A stretch of DNA of 35,354 bases from Lentisphaerae bacterium GWF2_45_14 (GTDB lineage Bacteria; Verrucomicrobiota; Lentisphaeria; Victivallales; GWF2-45-14), in contig MHBG01000019.1 in assembly GCA_001804785.1 (NCBI GenBank), positions 1 through 35,354 of the forward strand. Reading direction: 5' to 3'. The notes under the pieces are model-generated. The model did not search any database. It was not told the origin of the DNA and saw nothing but the letters and a program-made list of their open reading frames with translations. How positions within the stretch are numbered: the first letter of the stretch is position 1; every line of letters begins with the position of its first letter. The translations under genes were made by a program, and so were the position numbers. Positions 1-7,307 of this stretch are shown here, one piece after another.

Positions 1-88
1 TGAGTGCCGGTAAAAGCATTGAAGCGAGCATCGCGATTATTGAAATCACGACCAGCAGTTCAATGAGTGTGAATTTTGTTTTTTTCAT
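1..88 (-). CDS. Prepilin-type N-terminal leader protein (pseudopilin-like), 5' part only
   Basis: Only the first 29 codons lie in the window; the gene continues past the left edge. The peptide begins MKKTKFTLIELLVVIS and runs into a hydrophobic helix ending in LASMLLPAL. This is the classical type IV pilin/type II secretion pseudopilin leader: a short basic segment, then F-T-L-I-E with the cleavage site before the F and the conserved Glu at +5. The ATG overlaps the stop of the upstream regulator (ATGA, 4 nt), so the two are probably translationally coupled. In Lentisphaerota such leaders head large families of exported proteins, many not true pilins. The mature part is not visible, so the role is unknown. 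Confidence 0.85.
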   Translation of the reverse strand, partial: MKKTKFTLIELLVVISIIAMLASMLLPAL

Positions 89-1212
89 ACTGCCTCCGTA
101 ATCATAAGTATTTCTTCCATGCGTTTTATATTTGTGCTTTCACGATCTTTCAATATGTGCGGCATAATCACTTCCGGAGCGGCTGCGCGCGCCCCCGGAC
201 CAAACCATTCTGAAGAGCGCAGGAGAACGTCCACCGCGGTTGCTCCCGCCTTGAAATACTGTAGATCAATTGTCGAAAGCGGCGGGGAGAGAAGTCCCGA
301 TCCGGGATAACCACAATAGCCCATAACGGCGATATCGTGCGGGATTTTCACATTTATCTTCTTAAGAGCCTCATATACATAGATTGCAATAAAATCGGAA
401 AAACAGAGAATAGCGGTGGGGGGAAATTCAGCTTTGGCGAGAAGTTCATGCACGGCGTTTTCCACATCTTTCTCAGAGTATGATGCGTATGCTATCATGC
501 TCTTATGATTTCTTGCTCCGCATCTATGCAGAAGGCCAAGATATTCCTCTTGATCATAAGTCCTTATATCCTTGGCATTCAGTAAGATACTTCCTATATT
601 TTTGTGCCCGTTGGAAACCAGATGCGTTACCGCCATACGCCATGAGGCCTTGTAGTCATTTCTGACTACCGCAAATCCGGTCTTCACGCGGTCATGAATC
701 CCTCCGTGCGGAAGAACGACAGGTATATTCATTTGCCTCAGCATATCAATCAACGGCTCGTTTCCGTTAAAGCCGCTGGCCAATACAACCGAGCCTGAGA
801 TATTATTTTTCAGCGCGAACTCTCTCTGATTATTCCGCGAAAAACCGTTAAGAAAGTCAACCTCACAGGTTATTGTTTCGCGTCCGGCCTCGACCGCCCT
901 TGCCAAGACACCGGGAAGAATATAAATAGAAGGACTCTCAAATTTATCCATATGGGTGGGAAGTACCAGAATCCTGCCGTTGTCATTTCCTGCCTTATAG
1001 GTTACATAAGTCCCGCGTGCGGGAAGCCTGGCAATCAACCCTTCCGACTCCAGTTTTACAAGCGCTGAACGAAGAGTCACTTTTGCGACACCGAGCTTAG
1101 CCGCAAGGTCAAGCTCCTTGGGAAATTTGAAATTAAAAGGATACTTTCCCTGGATTATTTCTCCTCTCAGGGTCCTGTAAACAATGTCTTTTTTAAATTC
1201 CGGAATTTTCAT
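85..1212 (-). CDS. GntR/LacI-type transcriptional regulator
   Basis: 375 residues. Residues 1-70 form a GntR-type winged helix-turn-helix (conserved pattern PKELDLAAKLGVAKVTLRSAL, then LESEGLIARLPARGTYV). Residues 75-365 resemble the periplasmic-binding-protein-like sugar-sensing domain of LacI-family regulators (ILVLPTHMD start, AILCFSDFIAIYVYEAL, HDIAVMGYCGYPGSGLLSPP, then STIDLQ). This architecture is that of AraR-type repressors that respond to a small carbohydrate. The gene is preceded by a strong promoter and an inverted repeat overlapping its -10 element, so autorepression is likely. It is coupled by ATGA to a pseudopilin-like gene, which is probably its main co-expressed partner. The ligand cannot be told from sequence. 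RBS AGGA lies 4 nt before the ATG. Confidence 0.9.
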   Translation of the reverse strand: MKIPEFKKDIVYRTLRGEIIQGKYPFNFKFPKELDLAAKLGVAKVTLRSALVKLESEGLIARLPARGTYVTYKAGNDNGRILVLPTHMDKFESPSIYILPGVLARAVEAGRETITCEVDFLNGFSRNNQREFALKNNISGSVVLASGFNGNEPLIDMLRQMNIPVVLPHGGIHDRVKTGFAVVRNDYKASWRMAVTHLVSNGHKNIGSILLNAKDIRTYDQEEYLGLLHRCGARNHKSMIAYASYSEKDVENAVHELLAKAEFPPTAILCFSDFIAIYVYEALKKINVKIPHDIAVMGYCGYPGSGLLSPPLSTIDLQYFKAGATAVDVLLRSSEWFGPGARAAAPEVIMPHILKDRESTNIKRMEEILMITEAV

Positions 1213-1225
1213 ACAGTCCTATTCG

Positions 1226-1242
1226 ATACTACTAGATAGTAT
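1226..1242. promoter_or_regulatory. Inverted-repeat operator candidate for the GntR/LacI regulator
   Basis: ATACTA, 5-nt spacer CTAGA, TAGTAT: a perfect 6-bp inverted repeat starting 13 bp upstream of the regulator's start codon. It overlaps the -10 hexamer and the expected transcription start of the regulator promoter, the usual position for an autorepressor site. Binding is inferred. Confidence 0.5.
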
Positions 1243-1266
1243 ACGGTATCAATTTGCAATTGTCAA
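1238..1266 (-). promoter_or_regulatory. Sigma-70-type promoter of the regulator/pseudopilin operon
   Basis: On the minus strand TTGACA (1266-1261), a 17-nt spacer and TATACT (1243-1238). This is a perfect -35 and a 5/6 match -10 at ideal spacing, about 26 bp upstream of the regulator ATG. The -10 is overlapped by the inverted repeat at 1226-1242. Confidence 0.7.
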
Positions 1267-1280
1267 GAGTTTACTTACAC

Positions 1281-1309
1281 TTTACTTTCCATCCGCCATG
1301 GTTTATATT
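1281..1309 (+). promoter_or_regulatory. Promoter candidate for the alcohol dehydrogenase gene
   Basis: TTTACT (1281-1286), a 17-nt spacer and TATATT (1304-1309), divergent to the regulator promoter and 38 bp upstream of the start codon. The -35 is 4/6 and the -10 is 5/6. A direct repeat TTTACTT (1270-1276 and 1281-1287, 11 bp apart) overlaps the -35. Confidence 0.45.
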
Positions 1310-1347
1310 GGAAAAGCTTATCAAGAAATTAGGAAAAGGGGGATGAT

Positions 1348-2505
1348 GTGGATAATTTCAGCTACTGGAACCCGGTAAGGACTGCATTCGGAAAAGGTTC
1401 CGTATCCCAGTTGCCCAATCTTTTGCCGCGCGAAGCAAAAATAATGATTGTTTACGGCGGCGGTTCGATTAAAAAGAACGGCGTTTACAATCAGGTCGTT
1501 TCCGCATTAAAGGGGCGTCAATTTTCAGAGTTCGGCGGGATTGGGCCAAACCCCCTCTACGAAACCTGCATTGAGGCCGTGAACAAAGTCAGGGAAGAAA
1601 AGGTTAACTTCCTCCTTGCTGTCGGCGGCGGTTCCGTAATTGATGCCGTTAAATTCATAGCGGCGGCATCTCCTTTCAAGGGGGAACCATGGAGCATCCT
1701 TTCAGAGCCCGGCATAATGCTCAATTCAGCAATCCCCTTCGGTTGTGTCCTTACGCTTCCGGCGACCGGTTCGGAAATGAATGCAAACTCGGTAATTTCA
1801 CGCGCTTCGACTATGGAAAAACTTCATTTCAGCAGTCCCCTAGTATATCCGCGCTTTTCAGTAATGGATCCTGAATTCACATTCTCGCTCCCGCCGCGTC
1901 AGGTCGCAAACGGAATAATAGATACATTCGTCCATGTGATGGAACAGTATATGACCATTGTCAACAACGCTCCACTCCAGGACAGGCAGGCCGAGGCCGT
2001 CATAAACACATTGATAGAAGAGGCCCCGAGAGTAGTCGCCGAGCCCAAAAATTACGATGTCCGCGCAAACCTCATGTGGGCCGCGTCCAACGGATTGAAC
2101 GGCCTGCTGGCCTGCGGACAAAAAGAGGACTGGGCAACGCACATGATAGGACACGAACTGACCGCGTTTTACGGAATCGACCACGCTCGCTCGCTCGCGG
2201 TAATCCTTCCCGCGCTCTGGCGCTATAAAAGAAAAGACAAACATGACAAGCTTATTCAGTATGCCAGACGCATATTCGCCATACAGTCCGACAACGAGGA
2301 AAGAGCCATTGATGAGGCAATAAACAGGACCGAAGATTTCTTCAATTCCCTTGATGTCTCAACGCATCTGGCCGATTACGGGATAAACGCCTCGGAAGCG
2401 GCCTCGAAAATACGTGACAGGTTTGATCAGCGTTCTGTCGCGTTCGGCGAAAATGCCGATATTGACGGCGCTGCTGCCTACGAAATAATAATGACCTGCG
2501 CTTGA
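1348..2505 (+). CDS. Iron-containing alcohol dehydrogenase, YqhD/BdhA type
   Basis: 385 residues, close to E. coli YqhD (387) with long collinear similarity. This family reduces short- and medium-chain aldehydes, normally with NADPH. Visible motifs: the YGGGS coenzyme-binding turn at 37-40 with Ser40, as in NADPH-preferring YqhD; AVGGGSVID at 91-99; LPATGSEMN at 137-145. The expected metal ligands are all present: D192, H196, H265 and H279. The start is GTG at 1348; the two ATGs just upstream (1343, 1346) are in another frame. The purine-rich AGGAAAAGGGGG lies just upstream as the RBS. It is divergent from the regulator and convergent with rpoN. It probably detoxifies aldehydes or acts in fermentative reduction; the physiological substrate is not shown. 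Confidence 0.93.
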   Translation: MDNFSYWNPVRTAFGKGSVSQLPNLLPREAKIMIVYGGGSIKKNGVYNQVVSALKGRQFSEFGGIGPNPLYETCIEAVNKVREEKVNFLLAVGGGSVIDAVKFIAAASPFKGEPWSILSEPGIMLNSAIPFGCVLTLPATGSEMNANSVISRASTMEKLHFSSPLVYPRFSVMDPEFTFSLPPRQVANGIIDTFVHVMEQYMTIVNNAPLQDRQAEAVINTLIEEAPRVVAEPKNYDVRANLMWAASNGLNGLLACGQKEDWATHMIGHELTAFYGIDHARSLAVILPALWRYKRKDKHDKLIQYARRIFAIQSDNEERAIDEAINRTEDFFNSLDVSTHLADYGINASEAASKIRDRFDQRSVAFGENADIDGAAAYEIIMTCA

Positions 2506-2563
2506 TTGGCCGGCCATTCGAAGACATAGTTGTTTTGTTTTCAGTGTCCGGTAATTTACCCGA

Positions 2564-4027
2564 CTAGGCGAATTCTTTGCGCAGATGAGAGGACTGTATC
2601 CCCATTTCCTCCCGGTATTTGGCAACAGTCCTCCTGGCGACGGGAATCCCCTGTTCTTTGAGCATCTGGGAAAGCACGCTGTCCGAAAGTGGATTCTCAG
2701 GATTCTCCTTCATCACAAACTCCCTTATCTTTTCCTTTACGCTCTTTGAGGAAAGCTCCTCACCGTCAGAAGCGTGATAACCGAAAGAAAAGAAAAATCT
2801 GAACTCGAAGAGACCGCCAGGTATCTTTATATATTTATTGGCTATTGCGCGGCTGATGGTTGTCTCATGCATGCCGAGCTTGTCGGCCACCTGCTGCATC
2901 GTCATAGGCTTGAGGAACTCGATTCCCTTCTCAAGAAAGTCGTACTGATTATCTACAACGACCTCAGCTATCCGGCGAATGGTACTCTGACGCTGTTCAA
3001 GACTCTTCAGAAGCATCTTCCCGTTCATGAGCTTGCTCTTTATATATTCCTTTGCTTCGTGCGGGGTGTCCGGATTATCAAGCAGTTTGAGATAAAGCCC
3101 CGATATTTTGAGACGCGGAAGCTGTTCATCGTTCGAGGTTATAACATATTCGCCGTTTATCTTTTCGACTATCACCTCGGGAATTACAAATATCGGATTC
3201 TCGTGAGAAATAGCTGCGCCCGGATATGGATTAAGATTTTTAAGCGTATTGATTAGCGCGTATATCTGTTCAGGAGTCTGCCGCATCTTCTTGGCAACCT
3301 GTACTATCCTGTTCTTCGCAATATCGTCGAGATGTTCAGAAACCAGCTGGATAATAAGCTTATCGTCCGAGTTCCTTCTCTCAAGCTGAATAAGCAGACA
3401 CTCACGGAGGTCTCTTGCCCCTATCCCCGGCGGTTCGAAAGACTGCACCAGCTTGAGCGCCTTCTCCGCATCCCGAATGTCAGACTCAGAAGCTGTAGCA
3501 AGGTCGGCCAGATGACTCCTGAGATATCCGGAATCGTCGATACTCCCTATAATGAGTTCGGCTATTCTGCCTATGAGCGGATCGGAATCCGAGAAACGAA
3601 GTTGCTCAAGAAGCTGCTCCTGCAGCGAGGTCTCCTCCACTATGGAATCAAAAAAGTGCTGACGCTTCTCCTCGTCATCATCGGAAAAATCATTCCTCGA
3701 ATGTTGCGGAGGAGGAAAATCGCGCCATGAATCCGCCAGCTTGAGAATCGAATCAATCGCATCTTCGGACCTATCCCTGTTTTCAATGGCCCCACCGTCA
3801 TCGGAACTCTCAACATCAAGACCGGCCTCCGGTTCCATGTCTGAGGCAAGTTCCTCGCCAGGCGGTTTTTCCAGCTCAAGAACGGGATTTTCCGATAATT
3901 CCTGGTTGATTTTCTCCTGAAGCTGGAGCATTGGGGTAAGTAATATCTCGAGTGACTGTATCTGTTGAGGCGCAAGTATCTGCTCCTGCCTCAATTCCTG
4001 TGACTGTATAAGATTATGCCCTGTCAT
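2564..4027 (-). CDS. rpoN: RNA polymerase sigma-54 factor
   Basis: 487 residues from ATG 4027, chosen because AGGA sits 6 nt upstream and the protein then opens with the typical Q-rich region I (QSQELRQEQILAPQQIQSLEIL). Order: region I (about 1-50) that contacts AAA+ activators; acidic region II (about 50-120); core-binding domain (about 125-300); the HTH that reads the -12 element (MTMQQVADKLGMHETTISRA); and the C-terminal RpoN box ARRTVAKYR (about 464-472) that reads -24. The frame is open further upstream, but those 23 residues do not resemble the family. It directs transcription needing enhancer-binding activators; none is encoded here. No -24/-12 promoter was recognised in the intergenic regions. 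Confidence 0.96.
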   Translation of the reverse strand: MTGHNLIQSQELRQEQILAPQQIQSLEILLTPMLQLQEKINQELSENPVLELEKPPGEELASDMEPEAGLDVESSDDGGAIENRDRSEDAIDSILKLADSWRDFPPPQHSRNDFSDDDEEKRQHFFDSIVEETSLQEQLLEQLRFSDSDPLIGRIAELIIGSIDDSGYLRSHLADLATASESDIRDAEKALKLVQSFEPPGIGARDLRECLLIQLERRNSDDKLIIQLVSEHLDDIAKNRIVQVAKKMRQTPEQIYALINTLKNLNPYPGAAISHENPIFVIPEVIVEKINGEYVITSNDEQLPRLKISGLYLKLLDNPDTPHEAKEYIKSKLMNGKMLLKSLEQRQSTIRRIAEVVVDNQYDFLEKGIEFLKPMTMQQVADKLGMHETTISRAIANKYIKIPGGLFEFRFFFSFGYHASDGEELSSKSVKEKIREFVMKENPENPLSDSVLSQMLKEQGIPVARRTVAKYREEMGIQSSHLRKEFA

Positions 4028-4176
4028 TTTTTTCCTGCATGGTGTGTTGTATGGTCCATTTTTATTTTTTCCGTATAATGATAAAAATACATTCACATTC
4101 GAAATATTAAAATGAACTATGAAAAAATAAGCATCAGCAACTTTTAAATCAAAGATTGGTGTAAAATCTCCGAATA

Positions 4177-4205
4177 ATCATATAACGTTTCTGCTCGGAT
4201 TACAA
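4177..4205 (-). promoter_or_regulatory. Promoter candidate for rpoN
   Basis: Minus-strand TTGTAA (4205-4200), a 17-nt spacer and TATGAT (4182-4177); the -35 is 4/6 and the -10 is 5/6. It would give a 5' leader of roughly 140 nt. The rest of 4028-4280 holds no convincing ORF or clear terminator; it contains a short tandem CGGTATG duplication near 4260. Confidence 0.4.
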
Positions 4206-4280
4206 GCGCCGAAATAGGGTTCATCTGGGGTGATATAGTCCCTGACGGCCCCCAAAACGGTATGCGGTATGCGCAATTTT

Positions 4281-6983
4281 CTAAATTATTTTGCGGATAT
4301 GCTTATGCCAGTCTGTTGGAACTGTCGCGGCGACCTTTCTTGGCTTTCTTGGGCATCCGGAACAGCCAGCCACTCCGGGAATGTTGCCTCTAAGAAGTTT
4401 TTCATAGACTTTTCGGAAATCACTCAGCGCAAAAACCATTACATGAGCACCGCCGATCTCGCCTTCCTTCATCAGTTTTCCACTTCTCATCAGTTCATAG
4501 TGTTTTTGTGCTGAAAACACTCTGCATGGACCGTTGCGCCAGCCCCATGTCCGGTACTTGACCATTTTCCCGCTTGGAAGTTTTACATTGTATTCTTCAG
4601 TCCGTTTTCCGAGACATGGGGCATCGTTCGTCATTTCAACAACATGCAGAAATGTATTTGCATCAGGGCAGTCTATCAGAATGACTTTACCATCTGCCTG
4701 TTCCAGAAGTTCTAGTGGAGAACCGTACCCCATAGTCGGGACATTATGGTGATTTTTTACATAATCAGCAGCATTCTTTCCCCACGCGGCAACCGCATGT
4801 GACGGATCGAGTGAACGAAAAACTCCCTTCATTCTCCAAAAAAAATCAGGTACCGCGCCGTTTGTCGTTGGCGTTTGCAGTGGATCATAGAAGCCTTTTC
4901 CTCTTTCGCTCACAGCCTCGTAGTGATTAAAGGAAGGCATCATCAGAACACCATTATTTCCAAGAGCTTCCATACAGGCCAAGCAAACCGTTTCCGCCCC
5001 CCCTTTAACTTCACCCATGGACGAAAGCGAAGAGTGCAGAATACATCTGTCGCCTTTTTTTATCCCGAGTTTTCGAAGTCCCTGAATAATATTGCTTTTT
5101 GTCAGACGATATTTGGGAAGCATTTTAAAATAGCCGTATTTTGTAAGATATTTGAAATATTCGATCAGTTCATTGATATCACTGTCACTGTATTTTTTAC
5201 CATGCTCAAATTCTATGAAGCGCATAATCTCATAGAGGCTGCGTTTGCCATCCATCCAGTTTATAAGTGAATACATGTAAGGATCAGAAGGATGTTTAAT
5301 TCTTTTATCATAAGGGACTTTAGTCAATGAAAATGGCATATCTTTTCCAATCCTTTTTAGTACGATATTGGAAGCTTTCCTTTCCATTTTTGAAAATATC
5401 GCCTTGGGAAAATCATCACACGTTTTGGCTGCAAATTGCCTGGCATATTTTCCAAACTTATTTGCAGTTCGTCTTTCATCCACGACGCTAGATATGATGT
5501 TGTTGAGAGATATTATTCTGTCTTTCTGGATGGAAGAAAGGAAGGTGGCCTTTTCAATCGAGTCTCGCACGGACAGTTCCTTGTGTTTAAGCATAGATTT
5601 TAATTGTATGAATTCCGAGACTAGTTCTTTCTCTGCGATCCCGTCTAGTCGCTTTCCCAATTTTCGGAGAGCGTCCTTTTCCGCTGTCGAAAGAAACAGC
5701 AAGTAAGTTCCAATCACAGATACTATCTCAAATCCTGTGTCCCAGTCAGGTTCTGAAAATATTTCATTCGAATTGTGGTGATATTTTCCGGAAGGCGTCC
5801 AGAGCCAGGTTGTCGGTACACCTATTTTTTTATCGGAACCAAAGGTGTCGCTAGAAAGATTTCCTTTTTTCTCCGTATATTTTAATTTTGGGTTGCATCC
5901 TTCGATAATATCCTTTATCATGAGGTCGCTGAAAAATGGCATGCTTGCGGGACAGATCCTCAATTCAGGAAGAATACCAGCCTTCCTGGAACTGTGGAAC
6001 ATACTGTCCATATTTACTACGCACAACATTTTGGAAGTATTTTTGCTATTTCTTAAATATTGGGCAAATCCATATCGCTCCATCGAGATTACAAAACGTA
6101 TGCTTTTTTGTAGTTCAGGTATTCTTCCTTCAGAAGTTAAATTATTTATTGCCTGGCACATGGATATCATGATTGCGGCCCCTGTCGAATCATCGGGGAT
6201 GAACGGCTCATACATATGTGCAAACAGGCATATTTCTTCTTTGGACTTTCCCGGAATACGACCTGTTACCGTAAAAATTTCACCATCGTAAATACGACTT
6301 TTGACTGTTGCCCTGACTTTGGCCTGGCCCTCGTCAAGAAACCTGGAAAAAAAACTGCCTTTCCTCGGGGGTATAGAAAAGCAGAATATCTTTTTATCTT
6401 CCTTTGTGTGATACCAGCCGGGGCTTGACATACCGTTAAGCCAGAAAGTATCGTCAGGACATTCTTCGGCTGCCGGCGAATATGACGATATGATTCCAAC
6501 TGCTCCGGCATCTGCAGCCGCAGAATACATCTGCCCGGGATGAATAGTCGTAAAAACTGCCTTGTTTTTTATATCAACTTTTTTGTCCACATAATCGGAC
6601 CATCTTACGACTTCACAATCCATTCCGTCTACCGGAGTAGGGGCGCTTCGGTTCCCGATGCAGAGGGTATTTTTCTTGAAGTCGGACAGTAGCCGCATCT
6701 CCTCGGAAAGAGAAGCGTCCAATATCTCAAGTTTGGCATCTTCGATATCCCATGCCTCTGGCATTATGTAGTCCATGTAACTTGTTTTGCCATCGGCCTT
6801 AAGGACTATTTTTCTAACATCGGAAGCACCAGCTTCTTTGAATTTGTGGAAGCAGTATTCTGCAGCCTTTGCAAAATCATTGTATGAGCATGTTTTTTCA
6901 AACCCGTGAATAGCGAACGAATTCTTTTTAAATGTTTCAAAATCAAATGATTTTCTGAATTCCGTATACAGTTTTTTGTACAT
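4281..6983 (-). CDS. M28/DUF4910-like aminopeptidase fused to an AAC(3)-like N-acetyltransferase
   Basis: 900 residues with RBS GGGAG 7 nt before the ATG. Residues 100-230 look like a PA-type insert (HPGQMYSAAADAGAVGIIS). Residues 235-435 carry an M28/DUF4910-like zinc peptidase pattern: H256, the D264-D265 pair before STG, E302 in MERYG, D326 in VNMD, and H402/H403 before NSNE. The usual second Glu after the general base is Arg303. Residues 570-620 resemble a small winged helix (INWMDGKRSLYEI). Residues 630-865 match the aminoglycoside 3-N-acetyltransferase fold: HSSLSSMGEVKGG (650-662), RSLDPSHAVAAWG with H729, and NTFLHVVE with H780 and E783. The likely acyl donor is acetyl-CoA. No signal peptide is seen, so it should be cytosolic. 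The DNA looks more AT-rich than its neighbours and lies beside a transposase relic, hinting at transfer. The substrate is unknown; a role in amino-sugar or peptide-like metabolite modification is inference. Confidence 0.8.
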   Translation of the reverse strand: MYKKLYTEFRKSFDFETFKKNSFAIHGFEKTCSYNDFAKAAEYCFHKFKEAGASDVRKIVLKADGKTSYMDYIMPEAWDIEDAKLEILDASLSEEMRLLSDFKKNTLCIGNRSAPTPVDGMDCEVVRWSDYVDKKVDIKNKAVFTTIHPGQMYSAAADAGAVGIISSYSPAAEECPDDTFWLNGMSSPGWYHTKEDKKIFCFSIPPRKGSFFSRFLDEGQAKVRATVKSRIYDGEIFTVTGRIPGKSKEEICLFAHMYEPFIPDDSTGAAIMISMCQAINNLTSEGRIPELQKSIRFVISMERYGFAQYLRNSKNTSKMLCVVNMDSMFHSSRKAGILPELRICPASMPFFSDLMIKDIIEGCNPKLKYTEKKGNLSSDTFGSDKKIGVPTTWLWTPSGKYHHNSNEIFSEPDWDTGFEIVSVIGTYLLFLSTAEKDALRKLGKRLDGIAEKELVSEFIQLKSMLKHKELSVRDSIEKATFLSSIQKDRIISLNNIISSVVDERRTANKFGKYARQFAAKTCDDFPKAIFSKMERKASNIVLKRIGKDMPFSLTKVPYDKRIKHPSDPYMYSLINWMDGKRSLYEIMRFIEFEHGKKYSDSDINELIEYFKYLTKYGYFKMLPKYRLTKSNIIQGLRKLGIKKGDRCILHSSLSSMGEVKGGAETVCLACMEALGNNGVLMMPSFNHYEAVSERGKGFYDPLQTPTTNGAVPDFFWRMKGVFRSLDPSHAVAAWGKNAADYVKNHHNVPTMGYGSPLELLEQADGKVILIDCPDANTFLHVVEMTNDAPCLGKRTEEYNVKLPSGKMVKYRTWGWRNGPCRVFSAQKHYELMRSGKLMKEGEIGGAHVMVFALSDFRKVYEKLLRGNIPGVAGCSGCPRKPRKVAATVPTDWHKHIRKII

Positions 6984-7046
6984 AAAAACACTCCCGTAAA
7001 TCTATGCTTAATCACTACTGTCCGGTAAACTTTTTGAAAAACTAGC

Positions 7047-7113
7047 GTAAACGAGAACTGTTTGTATATTAAAGTCGTCTAAAACATTGATATTCAAGCA
7101 GGAACTCGTTTAC
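7047..7113. repeat. Inverted repeat in the transposase leader
   Basis: GTAAACGAG (7047-7055) and CTCGTTTAC (7105-7113) form a perfect 9-bp inverted repeat enclosing 49 nt. The right arm ends one base before the transposase ATG at 7115. In an mRNA this would place the start codon at the foot of a hairpin, a known way insertion sequences limit transposase translation. This role is inferred. Confidence 0.55.
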
Positions 7114-7114
7114 A

Positions 7115-7231
7115 ATGCATTATAATACAATCTTTCAGCAGTTATTCAATTTTTTGCCCCGACATCGTTTTGAAAATGCAGTGGAGGATTCCTGAGAAGA
7201 CCGCTACTGCAAGCATTTCACCGCCCGGAAC
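7115..7231 (+). pseudogene. Truncated IS4-family transposase, N-terminal fragment (DUF4372-like)
   Basis: Reading from ATG 7115 gives MHYNTIFQQLFNFLPRHRFE, then NAVEDS, an in-frame TGA at 7193-7195, and then EDRYCKHFTARN. This fits the N-terminus of IS4-family transposases with a DUF4372 domain (pattern: N-T-x-F-x-Q-L-x-x-x-x-P-R-H-x-F-E, then D-R-Y-x-K-x-F-T). The frame is broken by the stop, and similarity ends after about 39 codons. The DDE catalytic domain is absent, so no active transposase is made here. Confidence 0.6.
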
Positions 7232-7307
7232 ATCCAGAGTTTTTCCCTGATTCAATCTCTCCCACTTTCGGGGCCGGGCGCAAATTTAAATTTTAAGGCG
7301 TAAAAAA

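Larger units (their letters stand above)
7019..7231 (+). mobile_element. Relic of an IS4-type insertion sequence (left end plus start of transposase)
   Basis: The 324-nt stretch between the fusion gene and mtaB holds the start of an insertion sequence: an end-like sequence tgtccggtaaac at 7019, a leader with a long-range inverted repeat, and the beginning of a DUF4372-type transposase. Recognisable similarity stops near 7231. No matching right end or target duplication could be identified, so the extent is approximate. From 7232 to 7307 nothing further is recognised except an AT palindrome, aaatttaaattt. Confidence 0.55.

Noticed and set aside
2545..2554. tgtccggtaa as a second insertion-sequence end.
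   Set aside because: The same 10-mer also occurs inside gcvPB coding sequence (near 16671), so it is not specific, and no transposase sequence accompanies it.
2774..3730. Plus-strand open frames of 160 and 132 codons opposite rpoN.
   Set aside because: They are antisense to a well-supported sigma-54 gene, resemble no family and lack sensible RBS.
4028..4280. Sigma-54 (-24/-12) promoter for rpoN autoregulation.
   Set aside because: No GG-N10-GC core in a suitable context was found; a sigma-70-like pair explains the region better.
4281..6983. A straightforward aminoglycoside-resistance gene.
   Set aside because: Only the C-terminal quarter is AAC(3)-like, it is fused to a peptidase-like part, and related AAC(3)-fold proteins often act on other amines; resistance cannot be claimed from sequence.
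7193..7195. Recoding of the in-frame TGA (selenocysteine or read-through) in the transposase fragment.
   Set aside because: Similarity also ends about 12 codons later and the catalytic domain is missing, so simple decay explains the stop.
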